DNA of 55,065 nucleotides from Lachnospiraceae bacterium (GTDB lineage: Bacteria; Bacillota; Clostridia; Lachnospirales; Lachnospiraceae): contig JAEEOQ010000071.1 of NCBI GenBank assembly GCA_016284355.1, positions 1 through 55,065 of the forward strand, read 5' to 3'. Position 1 is the first letter of the stretch, and every line of letters begins with the position of its first letter. A program made the translations under genes and the position numbers. The notes beneath the pieces were generated by a model, which was not told the DNA's origin, ran no database searches, and was given only the letters and a program-made list of their open reading frames with translations. Shown piece by piece: positions 14,962 through 26,876 of the stretch.

Positions 14962-16308
14962 TTAGAACCCAAAAGGCATCTTACCGAACAGAAAACCGCC
15001 TCTGCGCTTTCCTTTCATCATACCCTTCATTTGTTTCATCATCTTCTTGGTCTGTTCCATCTGTTTAACAAGACGGTTGACCTCTGCAATGTCGACTCCG
15101 GCACCCTTAGCTATACGGTGCTTTCTGCTAGGATTAAGTACATCAGGGTTTGCCCTTTCCTTTGGAGTCATGGAATATATGATAGCTTTTGTTTTGTCAA
15201 AAGCATTGTCATCGATATCAACATCCTTAAGCTGACCCATACCGGGGAGCATACCAAGGATATCTTTAACGCCGCCCATCTTTTTTATCTGATCGAACTG
15301 ATCGAGCATGTCGTTAAAATCAAACTCGTTCTTTTTAAACTTACGGGAAAGCTCTTTTGCTTTCTCTTCATCCATCTGGGCTTCAGCCTTGTCGATAAGG
15401 GAAAGGATATCTCCCATGCCAAGTATACGGCTAGCCATACGATCGGGATAAAACTGCTCAAGGTCTGTAAGTTTTTCGCCCATACCTGCATAAAGGATAG
15501 GCTTTCCTGTAACGGCCTTGATTGAAAGAGCCGCACCGCCTCTGGTATCGCCGTCAAGCTTTGTTAGGATAACGCCGTCAAGACCAATCTTTTCGTTGAA
15601 GCTTTCGGCTACATTAACTGCGTCCTGACCTGTCATGGCATCTACAACAAGGATGCTCTGATGTACATCAAGGTTTTCTTTAAGCTCAATAAGCTCGTTC
15701 ATCATGTCTTCATCAACATGAAGACGACCGGCTGTATCAAGGAAAAGTACGTTATACTTTTCAGCCTTAGCCTTTTCAAGAGCTGCTTTTGCGATCTCTA
15801 AAGGCTTATGGTCGGTACCCATCTCAAAAACGGGAACGCCGACTTTTTCTCCGTTAACCTGTAACTGCTTTATAGCAGCAGGCCTGTAAATATCACAGGC
15901 GGCAAGTAAAGGCTTCTTACCTTTTGCCTTATATTTGGCTGCAAGCTTTGCAGTGGTAGTGGTTTTACCTGCACCCTGAAGACCACACATAAGGATTATG
16001 GTAACTTCATTTGCAGGAAGGAAGGAAACCTCAGTGGTCTCACTTCCCATAAGAGAAACCATCTCGTCGTTAACAATCTTTATAACCATCTGACCCGGGG
16101 TAAGAGAATTCATAACCTCTTCTCCTACAGCCCTTTCAGAAACTTTTTTAACAAAATCTTTTACTACTTTAAAGTTAACATCTGCTTCAAGAAGAGCTAT
16201 CTTAACTTCTTTTAAGGCAGCCTTAACATCTTCTTCGGATAATCTTCCTTTTCCTTTAAGGCCCTTAAATACGTTTTGTAGTTTTTCCGATAAACTGTCA
16301 AAAGCCAA
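14962..16308 (-). CDS. ffh: signal recognition particle protein Ffh
   Basis: SRP54 GTPase, 448 residues. N domain 1-95, G domain with P-loop GLQGAGKTT (109-117), DTAGRL and TKLDGD, then a Met-rich M domain with MLPGMGQLK and the C-terminal KQMEQTKKMMKQMKGMMKG that binds 4.5S RNA and signal peptides. It ends with a Gly/Phe-rich tail. Works with FtsY, encoded at 48.5 kb, to deliver membrane proteins. It is 17 bases after ylxM, its usual partner. Confidence 0.97.
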   Translation of the reverse strand: MAFDSLSEKLQNVFKGLKGKGRLSEEDVKAALKEVKIALLEADVNFKVVKDFVKKVSERAVGEEVMNSLTPGQMVIKIVNDEMVSLMGSETTEVSFLPANEVTIILMCGLQGAGKTTTTAKLAAKYKAKGKKPLLAACDIYRPAAIKQLQVNGEKVGVPVFEMGTDHKPLEIAKAALEKAKAEKYNVLFLDTAGRLHVDEDMMNELIELKENLDVHQSILVVDAMTGQDAVNVAESFNEKIGLDGVILTKLDGDTRGGAALSIKAVTGKPILYAGMGEKLTDLEQFYPDRMASRILGMGDILSLIDKAEAQMDEEKAKELSRKFKKNEFDFNDMLDQFDQIKKMGGVKDILGMLPGMGQLKDVDIDDNAFDKTKAIIYSMTPKERANPDVLNPSRKHRIAKGAGVDIAEVNRLVKQMEQTKKMMKQMKGMMKGKRRGGFLFGKMPFGF

Positions 16309-16325
16309 TTTTATTTTTTCCTTTT

Positions 16326-16679
16326 CTATAAAATATCAAGAATAGTGCCGGTAAGCTCTTCTATACGCTGAAAGTTTTTTGCATCTTTAGTCTTGGCAAG
16401 TTCATTAACTTTACCTACTATTTCCTTTGTCTTTTCGAATTTTTCAATAAGACATAACTTCTCATCATATTCAGCAAGAGCTTTGCTGCATCTTTTAACG
16501 GTATCAAATATTCCCTGTCTGGTAAGGCCGTGTGCTGACGCTATCTCAGATATGGAGTAATCGTTAAAAACATAATCTTCAAAGATCTCTCTCTGACCTT
16601 CTTTAAGAAGCGAGCCGTAAAAATCAAACAGTTTTGAAAGCTCTACCCTCTTTTCGAGAGGCTCTAAATTCTTATCCAT
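16326..16679 (-). CDS. ylxM: YlxM family helix-turn-helix protein (UPF0122)
   Basis: A 117-residue protein with a sigma-70 region 4-like helix-turn-helix: YSISEIASAHGLTRQGIFDTVKR. The C-terminal half looks coiled. YlxM is conserved immediately before ffh and has been linked to the SRP pathway. First gene of the operon, with a strong promoter immediately upstream. Confidence 0.92.
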   Translation of the reverse strand: MDKNLEPLEKRVELSKLFDFYGSLLKEGQREIFEDYVFNDYSISEIASAHGLTRQGIFDTVKRCSKALAEYDEKLCLIEKFEKTKEIVGKVNELAKTKDAKNFQRIEELTGTILDIL

Positions 16680-16719
16680 ACTTTCACCTCGTCAAGTAAT
16701 TTCCTTGACAACCTTTGTT

Positions 16720-16748
16720 ATTCTACTATATAAAAAAAAGATTGTCAA
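16720..16748 (-). promoter_or_regulatory. promoter of ylxM-ffh operon, embedded in the glpK terminator
   Basis: On the minus strand TTGACA (16743-16748) and TAGAAT (16720-16725) with a 17-base spacer. The -35 hexamer is part of the terminator stem at 16735-16771. Confidence 0.75.
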
Positions 16749-16771
16749 GCATTTTTCTTGACAATCTTTTT
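16735..16771 (-). terminator. terminator after glpK
   Basis: A 15-base perfect inverted repeat (16735-16749 and 16757-16771) around a 7-base loop, with a long T run on the minus strand. It ends the EAL-FGGY-glpK transcript. Confidence 0.9.
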
Positions 16772-16787
16772 ATCTGATATTTAAATT

Positions 16788-19900
<3,113 letters not shown>

Positions 19901-19930
19901 AATAAAGAAATCTCCTTATCTTTATTTATC

Positions 19931-21850
19931 TTAAAAACTTTCATCAAGTTTCTTAAGAACCTGTTTAACGGGAAGAGGTCTTGCATGTAAATAGCCCTGA
20001 AACTGATTGCAGCCAAGACTCACAAGCAGCTCTTCTGTTTCCTTATCCTCTACGCCTTCCGCAACCATCTTAAGTTTCATTTCCTTAAGCATATTTATGG
20101 TGTTTTTAAGAAGGATCATAGCTTTTTCGTTTTCTACCGCATCCCAAACAAGTTTTTTATCTATCTTAACTATCTCATAAGGAAATGTGGTAATGTATGA
20201 TGAATTACTAAAACCGGTACCATAGTCATCAAGTGAAAATGAAAAACCGCTTTGTATGAGTTTATTCATACTGTCTTTTAATATTTCCTCAGAAATAACA
20301 TCAACAGACTCTGTTATCTCAAAGTTAAACATATCATGAGGAATGCCATAGGAATCAACTATATTAAGAAGTTTTTCATGCCATTCTCTTTGCATGCACT
20401 GCAATGCCGAAAGATTGACCTCGATATATTCGATACCTTTTGATCTAAGGTCATGGTCTTTTATAAACTTGCATACTTCGTTAAGAACAAAATCGCCGAT
20501 AGCGATTATCATACCGTTACGTTCTGCCAAAGGCACAAACTCTTCAGGGCTTATAAAACCTATATTATCATCAAAAAGTCTTACAAGGGCCTCTGCAGAA
20601 ATAAAACGCTTCTTTTCATGATCGAATATCAACTGATAATAAACTTCAAATCTGTTATTATCAAGAGCTTCTTTCATGATCTGAATAACCTGGTTTTCAC
20701 GCATCTTTCCGAGCATCAGCTCATCAAAATTTTCGGCTTTTATCTCATTTATAAGAAAATCGGTTGTCGCAAATATGTCTTCGATACTGTTTACATCTTC
20801 AGGATAAGAAAGTTTATAAACATTTGTAGATATTGAAACCGACATATCATTTACAAGAAACGGACTTCTGAAACGTTCTTTTATCTTGTCGAGCGTTTCT
20901 TCAAGGATAGCATCAGAGCCCTGCTTTACAGGGTACTTCTGAACAAGTGCAAATTGAACTCCCGAAATCCTGCAGGCAACAAACCTCTTTCTGCCGATAT
21001 GATTAAGGAAATCTGAAATCTGTCTAAGCAGTTCATCTCCGTTTCTAAGTCCAAGAACATTATTGATAAACCTGAAATCATTAAGTCTTATCATTATGAT
21101 ATGGAGATGGTTGTCCTTATCGATACTCATCATTACAAGCTGTCTGAAGGCGTTGTAATTAAAAACGGAAAGTTTTTTATCTTCAAAGCCCTCCGGATTT
21201 TCTATACCGATATATAAAACAAGTATCGAAAGACTGACAAAAAACTGCATGACAATGATATCAGATCTAAGAATCTGTATTGCTGAAGCAACTATCGCCA
21301 TAACAATAAAAATAAGCAGTGAAATGAGCTGAACACTTTTAAAAGTTTTTCTGTACCTGAAGATTTCATAGATTATCAAGCCCCCATAAAGCAGGGTAAT
21401 AAAATAAAGCGTAAAGTGCAAACTGCCGTTGTAGTAATATTCGCCTTTAATAGAGTAAATCCAGCCTGTAGCCGTAGACATAACGATCAAAAATACCGCA
21501 ACTATATAAGGCAGATATAATTTAATCCTGCTAAGCCTGATATTCTTTTCAAAGCTTCCTGTAGTTACCATAATATAGTACAAAAGAAAAACAGGTATAC
21601 TGTGAAAAGCAATCAAAAAAAGGTTGGTAAAGAGCACAGCAATGCTAAAGCCGGCAGCTTCATTGTTTCTGATAAAATATACAGAAAGGATATCGAAAAC
21701 CGTAGCTATATAAGTCGAAATAACAATATATGAAAATATGGTATTTTGCCTTGTCTTAATGTTTCTTTTCATATAAAAATGGATCAAAAGAACGAACAAA
21801 AGCGCTAAGGCAGAATAGTCAAAATAGAGCAAGTATCTGTCAGCATCCAT
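19931..21850 (-). CDS. membrane GGDEF-EAL protein, probable c-di-GMP phosphodiesterase
   Basis: A 639-residue protein with about seven or eight N-terminal membrane helices (first 240 residues), a degenerate GGDEF domain (the motif reads SGVQF, so no cyclase activity is expected) and a C-terminal EAL domain. The EAL residues are all present: SAEALVR, the Asn of EVNLS, FEITES, LDDYGTG, KIDKK, AEGVED and QFQGYL. It should hydrolyse c-di-GMP. The ATG at 21850 follows GGGGG; a TTG at 21895 in frame would add 15 hydrophobic residues, so the start is uncertain. It leads an operon with two kinases. Confidence 0.87.
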   Translation of the reverse strand: MDADRYLLYFDYSALALLFVLLIHFYMKRNIKTRQNTIFSYIVISTYIATVFDILSVYFIRNNEAAGFSIAVLFTNLFLIAFHSIPVFLLYYIMVTTGSFEKNIRLSRIKLYLPYIVAVFLIVMSTATGWIYSIKGEYYYNGSLHFTLYFITLLYGGLIIYEIFRYRKTFKSVQLISLLIFIVMAIVASAIQILRSDIIVMQFFVSLSILVLYIGIENPEGFEDKKLSVFNYNAFRQLVMMSIDKDNHLHIIMIRLNDFRFINNVLGLRNGDELLRQISDFLNHIGRKRFVACRISGVQFALVQKYPVKQGSDAILEETLDKIKERFRSPFLVNDMSVSISTNVYKLSYPEDVNSIEDIFATTDFLINEIKAENFDELMLGKMRENQVIQIMKEALDNNRFEVYYQLIFDHEKKRFISAEALVRLFDDNIGFISPEEFVPLAERNGMIIAIGDFVLNEVCKFIKDHDLRSKGIEYIEVNLSALQCMQREWHEKLLNIVDSYGIPHDMFNFEITESVDVISEEILKDSMNKLIQSGFSFSLDDYGTGFSNSSYITTFPYEIVKIDKKLVWDAVENEKAMILLKNTINMLKEMKLKMVAEGVEDKETEELLVSLGCNQFQGYLHARPLPVKQVLKKLDESF

Positions 21851-21924
21851 AAGCAGGTAAAGCCCCCAAAATTCTATAAATAAGCCAAAGATCAATGTAC
21901 TTTAATATCAACTGCTACTAATAC

Positions 21925-21953
21925 ATTTTATCATAATACACATCTGTTTTCAA
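21925..21953 (-). promoter_or_regulatory. promoter of the EAL-FGGY-glpK operon
   Basis: On the minus strand TTGAAA (21948-21953) and TAAAAT (21925-21930), spacer 17 with an extended TGN. Start near 21918. Confidence 0.65.
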
Positions 21954-21958
21954 CGAAA

Positions 21959-22004
21959 TAAAAGCGGAAAAAGCCTTTAAAAAAGGCAATTTTCCGCTTT
22001 TTTC
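21959..22004 (-). terminator. terminator of the decarboxylase operon
   Basis: On the minus strand AAAAAGCGGAAAA pairs with TTTTCCGCTTTTT around an inner stem GCCTTT/AAAGGC, then T-rich sequence. It follows the oadA-like stop. Confidence 0.85.
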
Positions 22005-22037
22005 ATCTAAACTTTTAAGTAAAGATTTTAATAAGAT

Positions 22038-23447
22038 TTATACAGGATAAGCTCCGTCTTTAGCAATTGAAGCATCAACCTTAGTCTGCTGAGCTTCACG
22101 GTATTTAAAGAATTCTGTAGCAACCTGTGGGAAAAGAGCATATGAAAGAACATCTTCTTCCTGCTGTATCCACTGTTTGCACTCTTCTTTAAATTTTGGA
22201 AGCTGTGGTGGGATATTATCTGCAGGTCTGCAGGTAATAGGCTTAGCATCACCGATAGCCTTCTTTTGAACCTCAGGATTAAAAGGTTTAATGGTCTTAC
22301 CGAATTCACCGGCAAGGATCTTCTTGCTCTCTTTAGTGATCATCTTATATCTCTCACCCTGGAGAACATTAAGAACTGCCTGTGTACCAACGATCTGGCT
22401 TGAAGGAGTAACAAGTGGTGGCTGACCAAAGTCTTCACGTACTCTTGGGATCTCTTCAAGAACAGCCTGGAATTTATCTTCTGCTCCGGCTTCCTTAAGC
22501 TGAGATACAAGGTTTGAAAGCATACCGCCCGGAACCTGGTAAAGTAAGGTCTTAATGTTAACACCCATAACCTTAGGATTAAGAAGACCGCTCTTTAAGC
22601 ACTCTTCACGGTATGGCGCAAAGTAGTTTGCAATTTCAGCAAGAAGGTTCTGATCAAGACCGGTATCATACTCTGTACCCCTAAAGGTTTCAACCATAAC
22701 CTCTGTAGCAGGCTGTGATGTACCCATAGCAAGTGGGCTCATAGCAGTATCGATGATATCGCATCCTGCCTCAACAGCTTTCAAATAAGTCATACTTGCA
22801 ACACCTGAGGTGTAGTGTGTATGAAGCTGGATAGGAAGCTTGGAACCTTCCTTAAGAGCTGTAACAAGTCTTGTAGCCTCGTAAGGAACAAGAAGGCCTG
22901 CCATATCTTTAATACAGATAGAATCTGCACCAAGTTCTTCGATCTGACGAGCTGTCTCTTTCCAGTAGTCAAGAGTATAAGCATCACCAAGAGTATATGA
23001 AAGAGCTATCTGGCAATGTCCGCCCTCTTTCTTGGTAGCGTCTACAGCTGTCTTAAGGTTACGAAGATCGTTGAAGCAATCGAAAATACGGATGATATCA
23101 ATACCGTTTGCGATTGATTTCTGTACGAAATACTCAACTACATCGTCTGAATAGTGATTGTATCCAAGGATGTTCTGACCTCTGAAAAGCATCTGAAGCT
23201 TTGTATTCTTAAAGCCTGAACGAAGTTTACGAAGTCTCTCCCATGGATCTTCCTTAAGGAAACGGAGACATGAGTCGAATGTAGCACCGCCCCAGCACTC
23301 TACTGAGTGATATCCGACTTTGTCCATTTTATCAATGATAGGAAGCATTTCTTCTGTAGGCATTCTTGTCGCAATAAGGGACTGATGCGCATCACGAAGA
23401 ATTGTTTCTGTAATCTTAACAGGTTTTTTTATGATTTCTTCTGACAT
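22038..23447 (-). CDS. oxaloacetate decarboxylase alpha-type carboxyltransferase subunit (OadA-like, no biotin domain)
   Basis: A 469-residue carboxyltransferase of the DRE-TIM/HMGL type. It moves a carboxyl group between oxaloacetate or pyruvate and biotin. Seen: ETILRDAHQSLIATR, ECWGGATFDSC, the Lys of DSICIKDMAG that is carboxylated in this family, and metal-site histidines in IQLHTHYTSG. A standard OadA has about 590-600 residues with a C-terminal biotinyl domain. Here that domain is missing and is encoded separately at 24.6 kb, making this like the 5S subunit of transcarboxylase. It is the last gene of the five-gene operon. Confidence 0.88.
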   Translation of the reverse strand: MSEEIIKKPVKITETILRDAHQSLIATRMPTEEMLPIIDKMDKVGYHSVECWGGATFDSCLRFLKEDPWERLRKLRSGFKNTKLQMLFRGQNILGYNHYSDDVVEYFVQKSIANGIDIIRIFDCFNDLRNLKTAVDATKKEGGHCQIALSYTLGDAYTLDYWKETARQIEELGADSICIKDMAGLLVPYEATRLVTALKEGSKLPIQLHTHYTSGVASMTYLKAVEAGCDIIDTAMSPLAMGTSQPATEVMVETFRGTEYDTGLDQNLLAEIANYFAPYREECLKSGLLNPKVMGVNIKTLLYQVPGGMLSNLVSQLKEAGAEDKFQAVLEEIPRVREDFGQPPLVTPSSQIVGTQAVLNVLQGERYKMITKESKKILAGEFGKTIKPFNPEVQKKAIGDAKPITCRPADNIPPQLPKFKEECKQWIQQEEDVLSYALFPQVATEFFKYREAQQTKVDASIAKDGAYPV

Positions 23448-23466
23448 TGTTATGCTCCTTTTCTAA

Positions 23467-24594
23467 TTATTTAACACCGAATATGGCCATAAATGTACCG
23501 GCTGCAACGGCTGTACCTATAACTCCGGCAACATTAGGACCCATGGCATTCATAAGAAGGAAGTTTGTAGGATCGGCCTGCGCACCAACCTTCTGTGAAA
23601 CTCTGGCAGCCATAGGAACCGCAGATACACCTGCTGAACCGATAAGAGGATTGACCTTGCCGCCTGTAACCTTGCTCATGATCTTTCCGAAGAGAACACC
23701 GGTAGCTGTACCGATGGCAAATGCGATAAGTCCAAGTGCAACGATCTTAAGAGTTGTAACATTAAGGAATGCCTCGGCACTTGTGGTAGCACCTACAGAT
23801 GTACCAAGGATGATTACTACGATGTACATAAGCGCATTACTTGCAGTTTCTGTAAGCTGCTTAACAACACCTGACTCTTTAAAGAGGTTACCAAGCATAA
23901 GCATACCTACAAGAGGTGCTGTAGTAGGAAGAAGCATACATACTACGATAGTAATGATGATAGGGAAAAGGATCTTCTCAAGCTGAGAAACAGGACGAAG
24001 CTGGCTCATCTTGATCTTTCTTTCCTTTTCTGTGGTAAGAGCCTTCATAATAGGAGGCTGAATGATAGGCACAAGTGACATATAAGAATATGCCGCAACT
24101 GCGATAGGTCCCATGTACTCTGTCTGTCCAAGCTTTGAGCAAAGGAAGATGGATGTAGGACCGTCAGCACCACCGATAATGGAGATAGCTGCAGCAGCCT
24201 TTCCGTTAAAGCCTAATGCTATAGCTGCGATGTAGGCTGAATAAATACCAAACTGTGCCGCAGCTCCAAGGAGGAAACTGCTAGGGTTTGCAATAAGCGG
24301 AGCAAAGTCCGTCTGAGCACCGACACCCATGAAAATAAGTGACGGTAAGATACTCCATTCATCAAGAAGGAAGAAATAATGTAAAAGTCCGCCCTCTTCC
24401 ATGATAGGAGGATAAATATTTACAAGGAGCATACCAAAAGCGATAGGCACAAGAAGAAGTGGTTCAAATCCATGCTTTATGGCAAGGTACAGAAAGAAGC
24501 ATGCAACTGCGATCATAAGGTAGTTGCCCCATGAAAGGTTAGCAAACGCAGTCTGTGCCGCCAGGTTGCTCAGCGTATTAGTTACGTATTCCAT
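23467..24594 (-). CDS. Na+-translocating decarboxylase beta subunit (OadB/MmdB/GcdB)
   Basis: A 375-residue integral membrane protein with about ten or eleven helices. It decarboxylates carboxybiotin and exports Na+. Recognised by GVGAQTDFAPLIANP, the Na+ site region SIIGGADGPTSIFLCSKL, LVPIIQPPIMKALTTEKER, LPTTAPLVGMLMLGNL and the C-terminal LMNAMGPNVAGVIG. It defines the cluster as a sodium pump and not a soluble carboxylase. Confidence 0.95.
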   Translation of the reverse strand: MEYVTNTLSNLAAQTAFANLSWGNYLMIAVACFFLYLAIKHGFEPLLLVPIAFGMLLVNIYPPIMEEGGLLHYFFLLDEWSILPSLIFMGVGAQTDFAPLIANPSSFLLGAAAQFGIYSAYIAAIALGFNGKAAAAISIIGGADGPTSIFLCSKLGQTEYMGPIAVAAYSYMSLVPIIQPPIMKALTTEKERKIKMSQLRPVSQLEKILFPIIITIVVCMLLPTTAPLVGMLMLGNLFKESGVVKQLTETASNALMYIVVIILGTSVGATTSAEAFLNVTTLKIVALGLIAFAIGTATGVLFGKIMSKVTGGKVNPLIGSAGVSAVPMAARVSQKVGAQADPTNFLLMNAMGPNVAGVIGTAVAAGTFMAIFGVK

Positions 24595-24608
24595 TTAGAC
24601 AAACCTCC

Positions 24609-24974
24609 TTATGACAGGGAAGCTATTAATGCACCTGACTCAACAGCATCGCCGTCTTTTACATTGATAGAAGCAACTTTTCCGTCTTCAGGAGCAACGA
24701 TCTCGTTCTCCATCTTCATAGCCTCAAGGATAGCTACAACCTGACCCTTCTTTACAGAATCACCAACGTTAACCTTTACGCCAAGGATCTTACCCTGCAT
24801 AGGGGAAGTAACCTTGATGCTTCCTGCTGCGCCTTGCGCTGCAGGAGCCGGAGCTGCCTTAGGAGCACTTACAGGAGCTGCCTTAGGAGCTGCTGCAGGC
24901 ATTGCAACGCCTGCGCCTTCCTCAACTGTAACATCATATACGTTACCATTAACAGTAATTGTATAATTCTTCAT
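24609..24974 (-). CDS. biotin carboxyl carrier subunit
   Basis: A 121-residue free-standing biotinyl protein. N-terminal MKNYTITVNGNVYDV, an Ala/Pro-rich linker (about 23-50) and the biotinyl domain with the attachment site EAMKMENE, Lys87 being the biotinylated residue. Corresponds to the 1.3S/MmdC type carrier. It must serve both carboxyltransferases of the operon and the beta subunit. Confidence 0.95.
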   Translation of the reverse strand: MKNYTITVNGNVYDVTVEEGAGVAMPAAAPKAAPVSAPKAAPAPAAQGAAGSIKVTSPMQGKILGVKVNVGDSVKKGQVVAILEAMKMENEIVAPEDGKVASINVKDGDAVESGALIASLS

Positions 24975-24991
24975 TTTTTATACCAACCTTT

Positions 24992-25303
24992 CTATTTTCT
25001 TCTTCTGATGGAACGAACAACAAGTCCGTCTGAAGGAGCACTTCCTTCAAATGCTGCGATCGCAGCGGTAATAACTGCAACAAGTTCGAGATCGTCTGCA
25101 AGATTCTCTTCATTTGCCGCAATCTGCTCTACTGCATTATCTATACCAACCGAAGCTATATTCTTAGCCTCTTCTTTTTTATCTTTCTTTTTGGCCTGAA
25201 ATACATTGATAAGACCAAAAAGTCTGATAACAAGTGAGATAAAGATAAGAGCACTGAATACGACTGCCATACCCATTAAGGTATTAAGTCCTGCTTCTGC
25301 CAT
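24992..25303 (-). CDS. decarboxylase gamma/delta subunit, OadG-like
   Basis: A 103-residue protein with one N-terminal membrane helix (about 8-32: MGMAVVFSALIFISLVIRLFG), a charged linker, and a C-terminal conserved stretch LELVAVITAAIAAFEG, ending in RSIRRRK. In this family the subunit assembles the soluble carboxyltransferase with the membrane beta subunit. It lies 12 bases after the acyl-CoA carboxyltransferase gene. Confidence 0.85.
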   Translation of the reverse strand: MAEAGLNTLMGMAVVFSALIFISLVIRLFGLINVFQAKKKDKKEEAKNIASVGIDNAVEQIAANEENLADDLELVAVITAAIAAFEGSAPSDGLVVRSIRRRK

Positions 25304-25315
25304 ATCTTACACCTC

Positions 25316-26722
25316 CTAGAAACGGCCGTGTTTTTTAGCCGGTTTAAGTTCTCTCTTTGTATAAAGCATCTCAAAAGCATAAATAAGCTGCTTACGTGTA
25401 GATGCAGGCTCGATAATGGAATCAACATATCCGCGCTTTGCTGCGCTGACAGGATTGTTAAGCATCTCATCATACTTAGCTGCATCAGTCTCAACGATCT
25501 TTGCAGCAGATGCACTGTCCATCATACCGATCTTGGCATCAGGGTAAGCAAATACAAGATCTGCTCCGATATGCTTGCTGTTCATGGCAATATATGCTGA
25601 ACCGTAAGCCTCACCGTAAACAACGTTTACCTTTGGCACATCGGCATTTGCAAAAGCATAAGAAAGACCTGCTACAGCCTTTGCTATCTTACCTTCGCAG
25701 TCAACCTTTGCTACATAACCTGTAACATTTGTAAATGTAACAACAGGAATGTTAAAAGCATCACAGAAGTTAACAAACTCAGCAGCTTTCTTAGCTCTGC
25801 AGGCACAAAGCTTTGGCTCAACCTTCTCAACACACTTAAATGCGTCGTCAAGGATCTCACTTCTGTTGCCGACAAAACCAACAGTCATGCCGTTAAGCTT
25901 GATAAAGCCTGTTACAATACCTTTTGCAAAATCCTTTTTAAGTTCTATAAACTGTCTGTTATCTGAGATCTCTCTTGCGATAACGGCAGCGTCTTTAAGA
26001 CCGGCAAGACTTTCCACTGTTCTGTTAAGATCGTCTGTGCACTCTTCATTAAAAACTCCGTCCTCATTGTTAAGAGGAAGAACTGAAAGAAGCTCGCGTA
26101 CTTTATTTAATGCATCTGCATCATCTTCTGCAAGAATATCAACATTGCCCTGCTCGCTCTGGAATGCAGCACCTGCTGTATTGTTCTTTTCGGTGTAGTT
26201 TCCGTCAAGAGTGTTTGGAGCATTAACAAAAAGCTTGGCATTTTCTTTTGTCATAACCGTAAAGTCAGACAAACCTGCAAGTACGGCAGCACCGCCACCG
26301 CAAACACCAAGTACGGCAGAAATCTGTGGAATAACGCCTGCGGCAAGAGCCTGCTTAGCGTATACCTGCCCGAAAGCATCGAGTGCATCGCATCCTTCCT
26401 GAAGTCTTAAGCCCTGGCAATCAAGTATTCCCACTACAGGAGCTCCGCACTTTGTTGCAAGATCGTAAATTCCTGCGATCTTTCTAGCGTGCATCTCTCC
26501 CATGCTTCCGCCAAGAGCATCGGCATCCTGACTGTAAGCATATACAAGGTTGCCGTTAACGAGACCGTATCCTGTAACAACGCCATCTGCAGGAACTTCC
26601 TGCGCGCCCAGATTAAAATCTGTGTTACGCTTTGTTACAAGAGCACCGACCTCTACAAAACTGTTTTCGTCAAAAAGAGAAGTGATTCGTTCTCTAGCTG
26701 ACTGTTTTGTCATACTACTCAT
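25316..26722 (-). CDS. acyl-CoA carboxyltransferase subunit (MmdA-like)
   Basis: A 468-residue crotonase-fold carboxyltransferase of the methylmalonyl-CoA/propionyl-CoA/glutaconyl-CoA group. Seen: ARERITSLFDENSFVEVGA, the oxyanion-hole glycines in GVCGGGAAVLAGL and the later GEAYGSAYIAMNS. It is shorter than the usual MmdA of about 510 residues, with the reduction mainly in the N-terminal half, and its first domain looks divergent. The acyl-CoA substrate cannot be fixed by eye. First gene of the operon, ahead of OadG, biotin carrier, OadB and OadA-like genes. Confidence 0.85.
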   Translation of the reverse strand: MSSMTKQSARERITSLFDENSFVEVGALVTKRNTDFNLGAQEVPADGVVTGYGLVNGNLVYAYSQDADALGGSMGEMHARKIAGIYDLATKCGAPVVGILDCQGLRLQEGCDALDAFGQVYAKQALAAGVIPQISAVLGVCGGGAAVLAGLSDFTVMTKENAKLFVNAPNTLDGNYTEKNNTAGAAFQSEQGNVDILAEDDADALNKVRELLSVLPLNNEDGVFNEECTDDLNRTVESLAGLKDAAVIAREISDNRQFIELKKDFAKGIVTGFIKLNGMTVGFVGNRSEILDDAFKCVEKVEPKLCACRAKKAAEFVNFCDAFNIPVVTFTNVTGYVAKVDCEGKIAKAVAGLSYAFANADVPKVNVVYGEAYGSAYIAMNSKHIGADLVFAYPDAKIGMMDSASAAKIVETDAAKYDEMLNNPVSAAKRGYVDSIIEPASTRKQLIYAFEMLYTKRELKPAKKHGRF

Positions 26723-26782
26723 ATCTAGCCCTCCATAAAAATATATAAATAATAAATGAAATCCAAATTACTGCCGATTTTA

Positions 26783-26811
26783 ATTATACTTTCGCGTAAC
26801 AAAATATGCAA
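26783..26811 (-). promoter_or_regulatory. promoter of the decarboxylase operon
   Basis: On the minus strand TTGCAT (26806-26811) and TATAAT (26783-26788) with a 17-base spacer, about 60 bases ahead of the first gene. Confidence 0.7.
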
Positions 26812-26825
26812 GTTATTTCGCGAAA
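26790..26825. promoter_or_regulatory. gapped inverted repeat around the -35, candidate operator
   Basis: TTTCGCGTAAC (26790-26800) faces GTTATTTCGCGAAA (26812-26825). On the minus strand TTTCGCG-AAA-TAAC and GTTA-CGCGAAA flank the -35 TTGCAT. The right part also contains the 10-base palindrome TTTCGCGAAA. The placement fits a repressor site; the regulator is unknown. Confidence 0.45.
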
Positions 26826-26867
26826 AAATCCCCCTTGGCACATTTGTATCAATTTATGCCAAGAGGG
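26822..26867 (-). terminator. terminator of the antiporter operon
   Basis: On the minus strand CCCTCTTGGCA pairs with TGCCAAGGGGG around a 16-base loop, followed by ATTTTTT. It lies 10 bases after the last antiporter gene stop and directly upstream of the decarboxylase promoter. Confidence 0.88.
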
Positions 26868-26876
26868 ATATCAATT

